This document shows, one piece after another, positions 22,523 through 30,998 of a stretch of 34,273 bases of DNA. Both the position numbers and the translations under genes were made by a program. A model generated the notes under the pieces. It was not told where the DNA came from. It saw nothing but the letters and a program-made list of their open reading frames with translations, and did no database searches. The DNA comes from an uncultured Kiritimatiellota bacterium (GTDB lineage Bacteria > Verrucomicrobiota > Kiritimatiellia > RFP12 > UBA1067). Position 1 is the first letter of the stretch; each line of letters begins with the position of its first letter. The DNA is taken from assembly GCA_934635045.1 (NCBI GenBank), contig CAKTZA010000039.1, forward strand, positions 1 through 34,273, written 5' to 3'.

Positions 22523-23045
22523 AAGTCGTCCGCCCCGCTGCGGCCCCGAAGCGCGCCGCGTTGGCGATTTCTGGTCGAGTTCGTCGCGTCGCGCGTAGGC
22601 CTCCGCTGCGCTCCGGCTATTTCGGCCTTCGGCCTCAATCGCGCGCTTGCGGGGCGGCCTCGGCCTCGCTCCCGTTCGCCGTGCGTCCGCTCCCGCCGCC
22701 CGCATCCGCGAATCACCGTGCGTGGCTTCGTCGCCGGATACGGCTCCTCGCCCCGCGCGTCCTTCGCGGCGCGTACGGCGAACGCGGGCGCTCGCGCGTC
22801 GCTACGCGATCGCCTTCGGCGACCTTCCCTCCGAAGCGCGTTGCGCTTCTGCGGCGCATTTCGTCCGCCCGTCTCTCTCCGCTCGGCGCTCGGCCGTCCC
22901 GCCCGCTCCTCACGCAACGTCCTGTTCTGTGAGGCGGCGCAAGCCGCCTTTGGTCCGGAGGAGCCGATTTCCTGCAGAAGCCTTGGGCTTGAGGGGGTAG
23001 GGCCGCGAGGTTCGGGAGGGGCTTGTGCGCGGTTCGGAGAGTTGC
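22523..23045. other. GC-rich intergenic region without a recognised gene
   Basis: About 520 bases rich in short palindromes such as GGCCTTCGGCC, CGCTGCGCTCCGG and GCGTTGCGCTTC. All six frames stay open for long stretches because of base composition, but the translations (Arg/Pro/Ala/Ser-rich) look like no protein and lack codon bias. I see no RNA gene or terminator with a clear U tract. TTGTGC at 23023-23028 is a possible -35 for queF. Confidence 0.6.
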
Positions 23046-23051
23046 TATACT
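23046..23051 (+). promoter_or_regulatory. -10 element of queF
   Basis: TATACT followed by ACGCGG, with TTGTGC 17 bp upstream. The queF start is 29 bases downstream. No preQ1 riboswitch fits in so short a leader. Confidence 0.55.
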
Positions 23052-23079
23052 ACGCGGACAAGAAAGAGAGATGCGAACC

Positions 23080-23532
23080 ATGCGAAACGACCTTGAGAAC
23101 CTGAAGACGCTCGGACGCACGACCGAGGCGCCGAAGACCTACGACCCGACGGTGCTGGACGCCTTTGCGAACCGGCACCCGGAGCGCGACTACTGGGTGA
23201 CGTTCACCGCGCCGGAGTTCACGACGCTCTGCCCGAAGACCGGCCAGCCCGACTTCGCGACGCTGACGATCCGCTACATCCCGGCGAAGCGGCTCGTCGA
23301 GTCGAAGTCGCTGAAGCTCTACCTCTTCGGCTTCCGCAACCACGGCGACTTTCACGAGGACGTCGTGAACGTCATCTACGACGACCTGACGAAGCTCCTG
23401 AAGCCGAAGTACCTGGAGGTCATCGGCAAGTTCACCGCGCGCGGCGGCATTTCCATCGACCCGTTCGTCAACGGCGGCCCGCTGAAGAGCCTTGCGAAAA
23501 AGCGCTTCGAGACTTTTGCCGGTGTGCGGTAA
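23080..23532 (+). CDS. queF: NADPH-dependent 7-cyano-7-deazaguanine reductase QueF
   Basis: QueF reduces preQ0 to preQ1 in the synthesis of queuosine, a modified base of tRNA wobble positions. The 150-residue unimodal form has the nucleophilic Cys in FTTLCPKTGQPDFATLTIRY and the family signature LVESKSLKLYLFGFRNHGDF followed by HEDVVN; the C-terminus RGGISIDPFVNGG is also typical. I chose ATG 23080 over ATG 23071 because GAAAGAGAG at 23062-23070 lies at a proper distance from 23080 but touches 23071. No other queuosine genes are nearby. It overlaps the start of the regulator gene that follows. Confidence 0.94.
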   Translation: MRNDLENLKTLGRTTEAPKTYDPTVLDAFANRHPERDYWVTFTAPEFTTLCPKTGQPDFATLTIRYIPAKRLVESKSLKLYLFGFRNHGDFHEDVVNVIYDDLTKLLKPKYLEVIGKFTARGGISIDPFVNGGPLKSLAKKRFETFAGVR

Positions 23533-24784
23533 GCCCGTCCATCTGGCCCCCTGCGATCCGGTGGCGAAGCCGCCGGTCGTCCTGCTGTTCAAGTCGTCGC
23601 TGTTCGAGCTGAGCAACGACATGATGAACGGCATCTTCGACTACGCCCGCCAGCGCGGCTGGCAGGTGCAGCTGATCGAGCACGGCGCCGCGCGGCGGGA
23701 CACCTGGGAGGTCGCGCCGTCGGAGTCGCCGGCCGACGTCGTGCGGCAGGCGCTCGCGTTCTGGCATCCGGTCGGCTGTCTCGTCGAGCTCGGCACGGAG
23801 GCCATCGCCTACCTGCCGCAGATGTTCGACGCGCGGACGACCGTCTTTCTCGACATCTCGCCGAAGGACATGGAAGGCGAATGGCTCTGCGTGTCGAGCG
23901 ATTCCGAGGCGGTCGTCCGCTGTGCGGCGAAGGAGCTGCTGTCCTTCGGCTGGCGACAGGCCGCCATCGTGCCAAGCGTCCATCGGCGGCGCACGTGGAG
24001 CATCGAGCGGGAGGAGGCGTTCGTCTCCGTCATGCGGCAGGGCGGATGCGACGTGTCGGTGTTCGCCTGTCCGCATGCGGAGTCGGGCGAGCAGGCGTAT
24101 CTGGACGAACTCAAGGCCTGGCTTGTGGGTCTGCCGCGTCCGTGCGCCCTCTTCGCCGTGAACGACCTGATCGGGCGGCAGGTGCTGGCGATGGCGAAGA
24201 GCGCGGGGATTGACGTCCCGCGCGAGCTGGCGGTGGTCGCGGTGGACAATGACGCGCGGATCTGCGAACACACGGTGCCGACGCTCTCGTCCGTCCAGCA
24301 GGACATGTGGGCGGCGGGGTTTCTGGCGGCGAAGCTTCTGGACGAGCGGCTGGCGCATCCGCGTCGGCGGCTCGAAAGCGTCCGCTTCGGCCTGGTCGGG
24401 CTTGTGCGTCGCGCGTCCTCCAGCCGCGGCGGCTGCGGCGACCGGCGCGTCGCGATGGCGCTGGAGTTCATCCGCGTCCACGCGTGCGAGGGAATCTCGT
24501 CGGCGGATGTCGCGGCGCAGTTCGACTGCAGCCGCCGCTTTCTGGATCGCGTGTTTGCGCGCGTGACCGGGCGGACGCTCCTGGCGGAGATCCAGCGCGT
24601 GCAGGTCGAGGCCGTCCGTCAGGTCCTGCGGCAGTCGCCGGCGATGAAGCAGTATGCGCTCGCCGACGCCTGCGGGTTCGCGTCCCCGGAAGACCTCCGC
24701 CGTGTGTTCAAGAAGGTCACGGGCTTGACGATCGGCGCGTGGCTGAAGGCGCGGACGCAAGACGTGACTGTCGGGCTCTTCTGA
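23522..24784 (+). CDS. XylR-like regulator (LacI-type sensor plus AraC DNA-binding domain)
   Basis: A ~420-residue transcription regulator. The N-terminal ~285 residues form a periplasmic-binding-like sensor (PPVVLLFKSSLFELSNDMMN, GIFDYARQRGWQVQLIEHG, ALFAVNDLIGRQVLAMAKS, ELAVVAVDND). The C-terminal ~110 residues are an AraC-type double helix-turn-helix: GISSADVAAQFDCSRRFLDR, ALADACGFASPEDLRRVFKK and VTGLTIGAWL. This layout is that of XylR/sugar regulators of the PVC group and Proteobacteria, which usually control carbohydrate genes. The start is uncertain: GTG 23522 overlaps the queF end and is nearest the domain start; TTG 23492 is an alternative. Overlap with queF is odd for such a regulator and suggests cotranscription rather than shared function. 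Confidence 0.85.
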   Translation: MCGKPVHLAPCDPVAKPPVVLLFKSSLFELSNDMMNGIFDYARQRGWQVQLIEHGAARRDTWEVAPSESPADVVRQALAFWHPVGCLVELGTEAIAYLPQMFDARTTVFLDISPKDMEGEWLCVSSDSEAVVRCAAKELLSFGWRQAAIVPSVHRRRTWSIEREEAFVSVMRQGGCDVSVFACPHAESGEQAYLDELKAWLVGLPRPCALFAVNDLIGRQVLAMAKSAGIDVPRELAVVAVDNDARICEHTVPTLSSVQQDMWAAGFLAAKLLDERLAHPRRRLESVRFGLVGLVRRASSSRGGCGDRRVAMALEFIRVHACEGISSADVAAQFDCSRRFLDRVFARVTGRTLLAEIQRVQVEAVRQVLRQSPAMKQYALADACGFASPEDLRRVFKKVTGLTIGAWLKARTQDVTVGLF

Positions 24785-24796
24785 ACGTTGGGTGGG

Positions 24797-24825
24797 TTGT
24801 CGGATGACGAAGAATATGAGATAAT
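24797..24825 (+). promoter_or_regulatory. Possible promoter of the AAA ATPase gene
   Basis: TTGTCG (24797-24802), 17-bp spacer and GATAAT (24820-24825). The following leader is very AT-rich (CCCTATATTATTGAAAAATA with a TATGG complement), unlike the chromosome before it, and marks the left edge of a low-GC island. Confidence 0.4.
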
Positions 24826-24883
24826 ATGGGGTGCAGAAACCCTATATTATTGAAAAATATATGGTTTTTAAACCTAATCAAAA

Positions 24884-26101
24884 ATGGATGATAAAATGAA
24901 TAATCGTGCAATTCAGGCTGTCTATGATATCTCCGACAAGCTTGTCCGCGAAACGGACTGCTCGTTCCATCGCTATTTGACGGCTGAACTTGACTGGTCT
25001 GTGCGCCTCCTTGCGCTGAGCGGTCCGCGCGGTGTCGGCAAGACGACGATGTTCTTGCAGTTCCTCAAGGAGAATCCGTCCGAAGCCAAGACAGCCCTGT
25101 ATGTCTCGATGGATAACCTGTGGCTGAATGCCTTGGAGATCTATGACCTCGTCAATTATCATGTGCAACATGGCGGAACGCGGATTCTGATTGACGAAAT
25201 ACACTATCTGCCGGATTGGCAACGTCTCGTCAAGAATCTCTACGACAATTTCAAGGAGCTGCGCATCGCCTACACGGGCTCGTCCATCCTGCGGCTTGCC
25301 GCAGGACAAGGCGACCTCTCGCGCCGACAGGTGGCCTACGCGCTGTCCGGCCTTTCCTTTCGCGAATACCTCAAGCTCGAAGGCCTTCTTGACGTTGCAC
25401 CCCTGACGCTGAACGGGCTGCTCCAGGAGCATGTCGCGACGGCCGAACGCATCAGCGCACGCCTGAAGGTCATCCCTGCGTTTGAACGATACCTGAAAAT
25501 CGGCTATTATCCGTTCTTTCGCGAGGATCCAAGCCATTTCACGCAACGGCTGCTGCAGGTCGTCAACCAAGTCCTTGACGTTGACTTGACGAAGACTGAA
25601 GACGTAACCCCCGAGACCGTGCGCAAGGCGCGGCGCATGCTCACGATTCTCGCCGCGTCAACGCCGCAGACGCCCAACATCACGGCCTTGTGCCGCAACC
25701 TCGAAATGGATCGGAAACTCGGCGTCAAAGTCCTTTACGCCTTGCGCAGGGCGGGGTTGCTGGGGCTTCTGGCGGAAGACGCGGAATCGCTCAAGCATCT
25801 GGGATCGCCCAACAAGATCTTCTGCGACAATCCGAACCTGATGTACGCGCTGTCCAGCGAGCCGGACACCGGTACGATTCGCGAAGCCTTTTTCAATAAC
25901 CAGGTTGGATTGCGCAACGAGCTGTCCTATCCGCGAAAGGGGGATTTCCTTGCCAACGGACAAGACCTCTTTGAAGTCGGTGGCGCGGGCAAGGGCTTCG
26001 ACCAGATTGCCGGCATCCCGCGCAGCTACCTTGCGGTCGATGAAACGGAAGTCGGTCGCGGAAATCGCATTCCGCTGTGGCTCTTCGGGTTTCTCTATTG
26101 A
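24884..26101 (+). CDS. AAA-family ATPase with DUF4143 domain
   Basis: A 405-residue P-loop ATPase. LALSGPRGVGKTTMFLQFL is the Walker A motif; RILIDEIHYLPDWQRLVKNL is Walker B with the following helix; RIAYTGSSILRLAAGQGDLS matches sensor 1. LSFREYLKLEG is typical of the AAA_14 family, and the C-terminal ~150 residues form the DUF4143 region, which resembles a winged-helix/nuclease-like module. These proteins are widespread single genes of accessory regions with no settled role. The base composition is lower in GC than the genes to the left. ATG 24884 has no clear SD; ATG 24896 is an alternative. Confidence 0.9.
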   Translation: MDDKMNNRAIQAVYDISDKLVRETDCSFHRYLTAELDWSVRLLALSGPRGVGKTTMFLQFLKENPSEAKTALYVSMDNLWLNALEIYDLVNYHVQHGGTRILIDEIHYLPDWQRLVKNLYDNFKELRIAYTGSSILRLAAGQGDLSRRQVAYALSGLSFREYLKLEGLLDVAPLTLNGLLQEHVATAERISARLKVIPAFERYLKIGYYPFFREDPSHFTQRLLQVVNQVLDVDLTKTEDVTPETVRKARRMLTILAASTPQTPNITALCRNLEMDRKLGVKVLYALRRAGLLGLLAEDAESLKHLGSPNKIFCDNPNLMYALSSEPDTGTIREAFFNNQVGLRNELSYPRKGDFLANGQDLFEVGGAGKGFDQIAGIPRSYLAVDETEVGRGNRIPLWLFGFLY

Positions 26102-26180
26102 AGTCTTGACCGTCAGGTGAGTTCCTGATCTGTCTCTCTTTTTGTTCTTGATTTGTCTCTTTACCTTCGCGCCAATTTGG

Positions 26181-26186
26181 TATAAT
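26181..26186 (+). promoter_or_regulatory. -10 element upstream of the small secreted protein
   Basis: TATAAT followed by ACAAAGCG, preceded by TTTGG as in GGTATAAT-type promoters elsewhere here. No -35 at 17-18 bp. The leader of ~80 bases ends in AAAGGAAAGGAATAAAAAT before the next start. Confidence 0.5.
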
Positions 26187-26274
26187 ACAAAGCGTGAAAA
26201 AGGCGAAGGGCGTCTTGTCCGCATTACACTCAAACAGAAAGGCTACGAACTGCTGAAAGGAAAGGAATAAAAAT

Positions 26275-26577
26275 ATGCTCGAAAAGAACTCTAAGATTGA
26301 ACTTGAGCAATTTTTGCTTGAGACCGATACCCCCAGGGGGGAGGGGGTAAGCCTCGCTAAACGTTTATTGCTTGCTGGAATTTTAATATGTATCTCGGCA
26401 TTGGCTGTTGCTGAAGAGCCCCCCCATTGGATTGGTCTTGATACAACAATTCGCGACAGTCAGACTTGGACAGCACCAGTCGAAAGTACTTTCCTTCGTT
26501 CTTTAGATACAAGGGTGTCAGATTTTTGGGCATCGGTCTGCACTGTAATTCGTGGTATGCTTATTATTTATAATTAA
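26275..26577 (+). CDS. Small secreted or membrane-anchored protein of unknown function
   Basis: A 100-residue protein with a good ribosome binding site (GAAAGGAAAGGAAT). After ~28 polar residues it has a hydrophobic segment, RLLLAGILICISALAVAEE, that reads as a late signal peptide, then WIGLDTTIRDSQTWTAPVES and TFLRSLDTRVSDFWASV, ending in RGMLIIYN. The combination of a Leu-Asp-Thr-Arg motif and a short hydrophobic C-terminus is reminiscent of small secreted proteins of this bacterial group; I can name no family. TACCCCC (26328-26334) and GGGGGTA (26343-26349) form an inverted repeat within it. The SUMF1-like gene follows after 15 bases, so the two probably form an operon with the glycosidase further on. 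Confidence 0.6.
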   Translation: MLEKNSKIELEQFLLETDTPRGEGVSLAKRLLLAGILICISALAVAEEPPHWIGLDTTIRDSQTWTAPVESTFLRSLDTRVSDFWASVCTVIRGMLIIYN

Positions 26578-26592
26578 ATAAGGAGACAAGAC

Positions 26593-26736
26593 ATGAAAGT
26601 GTTTACATTTCTTTGCTCTGCCGCATTATCTGTTGCAACATTTGCGGAGGCTCCTTTCATAGCTCGTGAATCAGTGACGTTTTCCCAGAAATTCTCGTCA
26701 CCGGCGACAATTAGTTATCCTAAAAATCGCAGTTGA
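26593..26736 (+). pseudogene. 5' part of the SUMF1-like gene interrupted by an IS
   Basis: AAGGAGACAAG precedes ATG 26593. The first 42 codons give a signal peptide (KVFTFLCSAALSVATFAEA) and RESVTFSQKFSSPATISY, then the frame enters the IS1380 element at 26719 and stops at TGA 26734-26736. The target site GTTAT (26714-26718) is repeated at 28538-28542 on the other side of the IS. Joining the codon TAT at 26716-26718 to CGT at 28543 gives TISYRLTGSPAIVTVDIQTN in one frame, so this is the missing front of the gene continuing at 28543. Confidence 0.85.
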
Positions 26737-26807
26737 AGTCAAGGGGGCGTCGCCTCGCCAGTTCCGGTTGGTGGGTTGAGGTGGCGTTTTCCCACGGTTC
26801 TTCCGGC

Positions 26808-28346
26808 TCAGCAGAGCGGAAGGGTCGCCTGCCGTCCGATGAGGGGCGGGAACAGCCTCCTGACGAGGCCGTATCTGCGCAGGGCGTACGCGACGATCAG
26901 CTGGCGCCGCTCCTCAGGGGTCAACTGCGACGCAGACGACACCCTCGCGAGGAACGCGCTGATGGCGCGGTAGGCTTCGCGGGCCTTTCCGCCCGTGGCG
27001 GTGTAGATCGTGACGATGCCCTGCCGCGCGTGGCGCGTGATGCGGGCGATGCACGTCTGGAGCAGCGGCCGGGACGTGGCGGCCTCGCGGTGCGTCCCGT
27101 CCCCGCCGAGCCGCGTGAAGATGTTCCAGAGGTTCGCGGCGATGACCGACAGCCCGGCGAAGAGCGCGGTCTGGGCGAGGGAGTGCGCGGTGAAGCCGCC
27201 CCAGCCCCACTGGTTCTTCATCTCGTCGAAGACGTTCTCGCAGTCCCCGCGCCCGCGGTAGAGGGGCAGGACGTCCCGCGCGTCCATGTCGAGGTCGGTG
27301 ACGAGCGCGTACCACTCGTAGCCGTCCGCGTAGGCCCCGTCCGACGCCTCCACGAGCTCCAGGCCGGGGATGGACAGCTGCGTGAACTTCCGCGTCGGCG
27401 GGCTCTTCCTCCTCTTCGGCATCGCCTCGGCGGGACGCCTTGCGAACACCATGCGCCGCGCCCTCGCCCACGAGTCGAGCCGGACGTCCCGCTCCGCGCA
27501 CTGCCACCCGTCGGACGAGCCGCGCCACGCACCCGGCTCCGCGAGCAGGGAGAGGAACTCGCCGCGCACCCCCTTCGTGCGCCTCGCCTTGAAGAGGTAA
27601 CGCACGTCCGCAGCCTCGCAGTCCCCGATGACCGACTCGCTGCCGAACGACACGTCGCCCCTCACGAGGCGCGGCTTCCTCACGGACGAGACGAACCTCA
27701 GGTACTCCGCGAGCATCGGGCGCGAGTGCGCCCCCGACGTCTCGTCGCCGGGATGCACGACGACCGCGAGGGCCATGCGCAGCTCCGCGATGCACAGCGT
27801 GTGGTAGCAGTGGGACGGGCGCCCGGGCTTCTGCGGGCTGTAGCCCAGCTCCGCCCCCTCCTGGCGCCCGTAGACCGGCTTCACCGTCGGGTCGAGGTCG
27901 AGGACGTAGTCCTCCGCGACCACGTCCTGCAGGAGGCGCAGGTTCTCGCGCCAGACCCACGGCAGCGCCTCTTCCGCCGGGATGGACGCGAAGTTCCGCC
28001 GCACCGAGTCGCACGACATGAACCGCCCGACGCCGAAGAGCTCCGCGGTGGCCGTGTCGCCGCGCAGGCGGTCGAAGTGCCTGAACCTCGTCGCCCCGTT
28101 GATCATGGACACCATGACGGTCGCAATCAGGTCCCGCACCTCCGGCGCGTTGTTGCTCGTGAGCCTCATCGGGCACGTCTCCACGAGGCGGTCGAGGAAC
28201 CCGCCCGCCTTGGCGAACTGGCTCAGCAGCGCGGCGTGCGCGTTCACGCTCATCTGCGTCTCGTCGTCCCACTTCAGGGCGTAGTTCCCGCCGAGGGTCG
28301 AGATCGTCCGCGCACGGCCGTCCTGTTTTGTGGTATACTTTTCCAT
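26808..28346 (-). CDS. IS1380-family DDE transposase
   Basis: A 512-residue DDE transposase, intact. The first catalytic Asp is in VLDLDPTVKPVYGRQEGAEL followed by GYSPQKPGRPS, the second in LVRGDVSFGSESVI, and the third acidic residue in YRGRGDCENVFDEMKNQWGW, which shows the Y-x2-R-x3-E-x6-K signature of the IS4/IS1380 group. GGFTAHSLAQTALFAGLSVI is typical of IS1380. ATG 28346 is preceded on the minus strand by AAAGGAAG and a TATACT -10 (28386-28381). GTCGTTCGT (28347-28355), between the ribosome binding site and the ATG, is complementary to ACGAACGAC (28389-28397) upstream of the start of transcription. Confidence 0.95.
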   Translation of the reverse strand: MEKYTTKQDGRARTISTLGGNYALKWDDETQMSVNAHAALLSQFAKAGGFLDRLVETCPMRLTSNNAPEVRDLIATVMVSMINGATRFRHFDRLRGDTATAELFGVGRFMSCDSVRRNFASIPAEEALPWVWRENLRLLQDVVAEDYVLDLDPTVKPVYGRQEGAELGYSPQKPGRPSHCYHTLCIAELRMALAVVVHPGDETSGAHSRPMLAEYLRFVSSVRKPRLVRGDVSFGSESVIGDCEAADVRYLFKARRTKGVRGEFLSLLAEPGAWRGSSDGWQCAERDVRLDSWARARRMVFARRPAEAMPKRRKSPPTRKFTQLSIPGLELVEASDGAYADGYEWYALVTDLDMDARDVLPLYRGRGDCENVFDEMKNQWGWGGFTAHSLAQTALFAGLSVIAANLWNIFTRLGGDGTHREAATSRPLLQTCIARITRHARQGIVTIYTATGGKAREAYRAISAFLARVSSASQLTPEERRQLIVAYALRRYGLVRRLFPPLIGRQATLPLC

Positions 28347-28496
28347 GTCGTTCGTTCTTCCTTTCTTCTTGGTAGCTGAAAGTATAGCACGAACGACTTT
28401 TCCTTTGCATGGCGGCACCAGCGGCGGACATCCCGCCGAAACCGCGTTTCACCCAAGCGGTGAAGGCGTCGCACGCTCAAACCCCTGCAAATAAAG

Positions 28497-28524
28497 GTTG
28501 AAGCCGCCTTTTGGCGGCTTCAAC
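28497..28524. terminator. Perfect hairpin at the right end of the IS
   Basis: GTTGAAGCCGCC (28497-28508), TTTT loop, GGCGGCTTCAAC (28513-28524): 12 perfect pairs. The outer arm is part of the right inverted repeat. It lacks a U tract on either side, so it may block or protect against incoming transcription rather than terminate efficiently. Confidence 0.6.
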
Positions 28525-28542
28525 TGCGACAGTTAGGGTTAT

Positions 28543-30987
28543 CGTCTGACCGGCAGTCCGGCGATTGTTACGGTCGACATTCAAACGAATGTTAATGGAA
28601 AAGCAACAAACAATGATTCAGGCTGGATTTCAATTGGTGAAGCGAACTTTCGCAATGTCGCCGGCGATGTCAACAAATTGATTTCTCCGTCCGATTCCGA
28701 GGATAAAGTCATTACTTGGAATGTGGAAGAGATTATGCCTGGGTTTATGATGCGCAATGGCTCCTGTCGCGCAGTTGTAAAAGCTTGGACAACGGACGCG
28801 CCGCCAGACTATATGGTGGTCGACCTTCGGCGGGATCAAAACCGATCGACGGAAGATCCTCGCGTCAGGTACTACGTTTCGACAAATGCTTTCCCCGAGG
28901 CGGATAATGTGCAAAATAACGTTTATCGCACAGACTTCATGGCCATGCGTCTTATCAAGGCGCGCGGGAAGACGTTTCGCATGGGATCGACGTCGAGCCC
29001 CTCCAATAGTGAAGCTCCGCATAACGTGACATTCAGTGAGCCAGACTTTTATATGGCGGTTTATCCATTGACGATTGGACAGACGCTAAATATCGGTTAT
29101 TGGTTCGATGGCGATCCCTATGGTATTAGGGATATACGATTGGATAATTGCAGTTGGGACTACACGCTCTATCAAAACCACAACATCGTTGGTGAAGTCA
29201 ATTCCAATTATGTCGCTGTTATTGTCAACGATTGGGGAAAGAGCCGCGGATTGTCGTCGGATTGGCCTAAGGACGGGCATTCAGTCGACGACAAGTCGGT
29301 TTGCGGTCAGCTTCGTAATCGAACGGGGGTACAATTCGATTTGCCGACCGACGCACAGTGGGAATATTGCTGTCGTGCCGGAACTACTGGTTCCCGCTAT
29401 GATGCAGATACGGATTCTATTGCTTGGCATGTAGGCAATAGTAAATTTGAGGGGGAAGAGTGGCCGCATGCAAACGAAGTTGGCAAGTTGCGTCCGAATG
29501 CATGGGGGTTGTATGATATGCTTGGAAACGTGTGGGAATGCTGTCTAGATTACTACACAGCCAATCTTGGCACTGAGCCAGTAATCGACCCGATTGGCGA
29601 ATCGGAAGGTTCAAATCGCGTCGTTCGCAGCGGCGCATATACCTATGATCCCGGTTACGCGCGTTGTGCATATCGTGACGAATATAATCCGTATTTTGGA
29701 CAGCAATTGGGCTTGCGGCTGATTGCTCCAGTCGGGCTTGTTTGGCCGGAAACGCAAGATAACAGGATGTTGACGGCAGAATATTCGCTCGAGCGCGCCA
29801 CAATCGTAACGGTTGATGTTCAGACGAACCGCACGGGCAAAGCTACAGCTGATGAATCTGATTGGGTTTCAATTGGCGACAAGTACTTGACGGATGTCTT
29901 TGGCGACGTCAACTGCCGCGTGCCAGCTGGTTCCGGAAAAAAGGTGTACTGGCGTGCGGACGATGTGTGGCCTGGGCAGGTTTTTGACGATGGGGCGATT
30001 CGCCTTGTGGTGAAAAAGTGGGATGATACAAATCCGCCTGATTACCTCGTAATTGACCTGCGCGATAATAATATTCGCGGCTCTACAGGTTCGCGCGAGC
30101 GTTACTATGTATCGGCTGCCGCACTGCCGTACGGAGGCATTACCAATCGTATCTATAAGCATGAGCTCATGGCGATGCGGCGGATTCCAGCACAAGGCGT
30201 GAAATGGTGCATGGGTTCGCCTGAGACGGAAGATCATCGTTGGGGCAGTGGCCATGAGACGCAGCATTACGTGACGTTCCAAAAGGAAGACTTCTATTGT
30301 GCAGTTTATCCGGTTACCTGCGGTCAACTCGCGCTTATGACTGGCAAGGCACTTGCCGATTGGAACTGGTCCTGGTGGAGTCAGTTCTACGATAAAGACG
30401 CGATAGCCTACACCCCGGCTCCAATGCAAGGATGGGATGTTATTCGTGGTTCGGAAGGGACGAATTGGCCTACTGACGGACATTTCGTGACGGCTGATAG
30501 CTATCTCGGCAAGCTTTCCACTTTGGCAGGGCGCGACTTCGATCTGCCGACCGACGCACAGTGGGAGTTTCTTTGCCGTGCAGGGACAGGCACAGCGTAT
30601 TATTGCGGCGATAGTGGAATTGAGGACTATGCTTGGTTTCAACAAAATAGCGATAATAAGGCGCATGAAGTGGGTCTTAAAAAAGGGAATGCCTGGGGCA
30701 TTTACGATTTGATAGGCTGCTTGTGGGAACATGTGCTTGATTGGTATGGCCCATTTTCGGCGGATGAAGCGACAGATCCTATTGGACCAGTCTCGGGCAC
30801 TTCGCGCGTGTGGCGTGGCGGCAATGGTGCATACGGGGGAGATTATGGCCGCAGTGCTGCGCGATATGATGGCACCCTTGATTATTGCTGTGGTTTATGG
30901 GGGCAGTTCCGGCCAATCACGCCGATTTCAGGCAGGTGGCCGGATGGAGACCGTGTGTTGCCTGAGGAGAGCAATCAAGAGAATTGA
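28543..30987 (+). pseudogene. 3' part of a tandem SUMF1-like secreted protein gene
   Basis: Continuation of the gene begun at 26593: 814 codons, giving 856 residues when joined. It contains two similar ~390-residue halves, each with an N-terminal module (IVTVDIQTNVNGKA / IVTVDVQTNRTGKA, VVKAWTTDAPPDYMVVDL / VVKKWDDTNPPDYLVIDL) and a SUMF1/formylglycine-generating-enzyme-like fold (FRMGSTSS, MAVYPLTIGQT, FDLPTDAQWEYCCRAGTTG, NAWGLYDMLGNVWECCLDYY; second half CAVYPVTCGQL, FDLPTDAQWEFLCRAGTGTA, GNAWGIYDLIGCLWEHVLDW). The paired active-site Cys of real formylglycine enzymes are not evident, so binding or structural use is more likely than sulfatase activation. The fragment has lost its start and signal peptide. 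It ends 11 bases before the glycosidase gene. Confidence 0.85.
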
Positions 30988-30998
30988 GGAATTAGACG

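Larger units (their letters stand above)
26719..28537 (-). mobile_element. Complete IS1380-family insertion sequence
   Basis: 1819 bp bounded by imperfect 20-bp inverted repeats: CCTAAAAATCGCAGTTGAAG at 26719-26738 and, on the other strand, CCTAACTGTCGCAGTTGAAG at 28537-28518 (17 of 20 match). It is flanked by 5-bp direct repeats GTTAT (26714-26718 and 28538-28542). Both the CC-starting ends and the short target duplication suit IS1380. It carries one transposase gene on the minus strand and is itself GC-rich, in contrast with the lower-GC gene it interrupts. The ends and duplication are intact, so the insertion looks recent. Confidence 0.9.

Noticed and set aside
22523..23045. Overlapping open frames on both strands
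   Set aside because: Arg/Pro/Ser-rich in every frame, without ribosome binding sites or codon bias.
22940..23079. preQ1 riboswitch before queF
   Set aside because: The -10 leaves a leader of about 20 bases, and I see no preQ1-type pseudoknot sequence.
26187..26270. Frame reading EKGEGRLVRITLKQKGYELL, like the wing of a MarR-type regulator
   Set aside because: Only about 25 codons, no start or preceding helix-turn-helix, and it lies in the leader of the next gene. Possible remnant, but too short to annotate.
27982..28284. Plus-strand frames within the IS
   Set aside because: They lie opposite the transposase gene and resemble no accessory IS protein.
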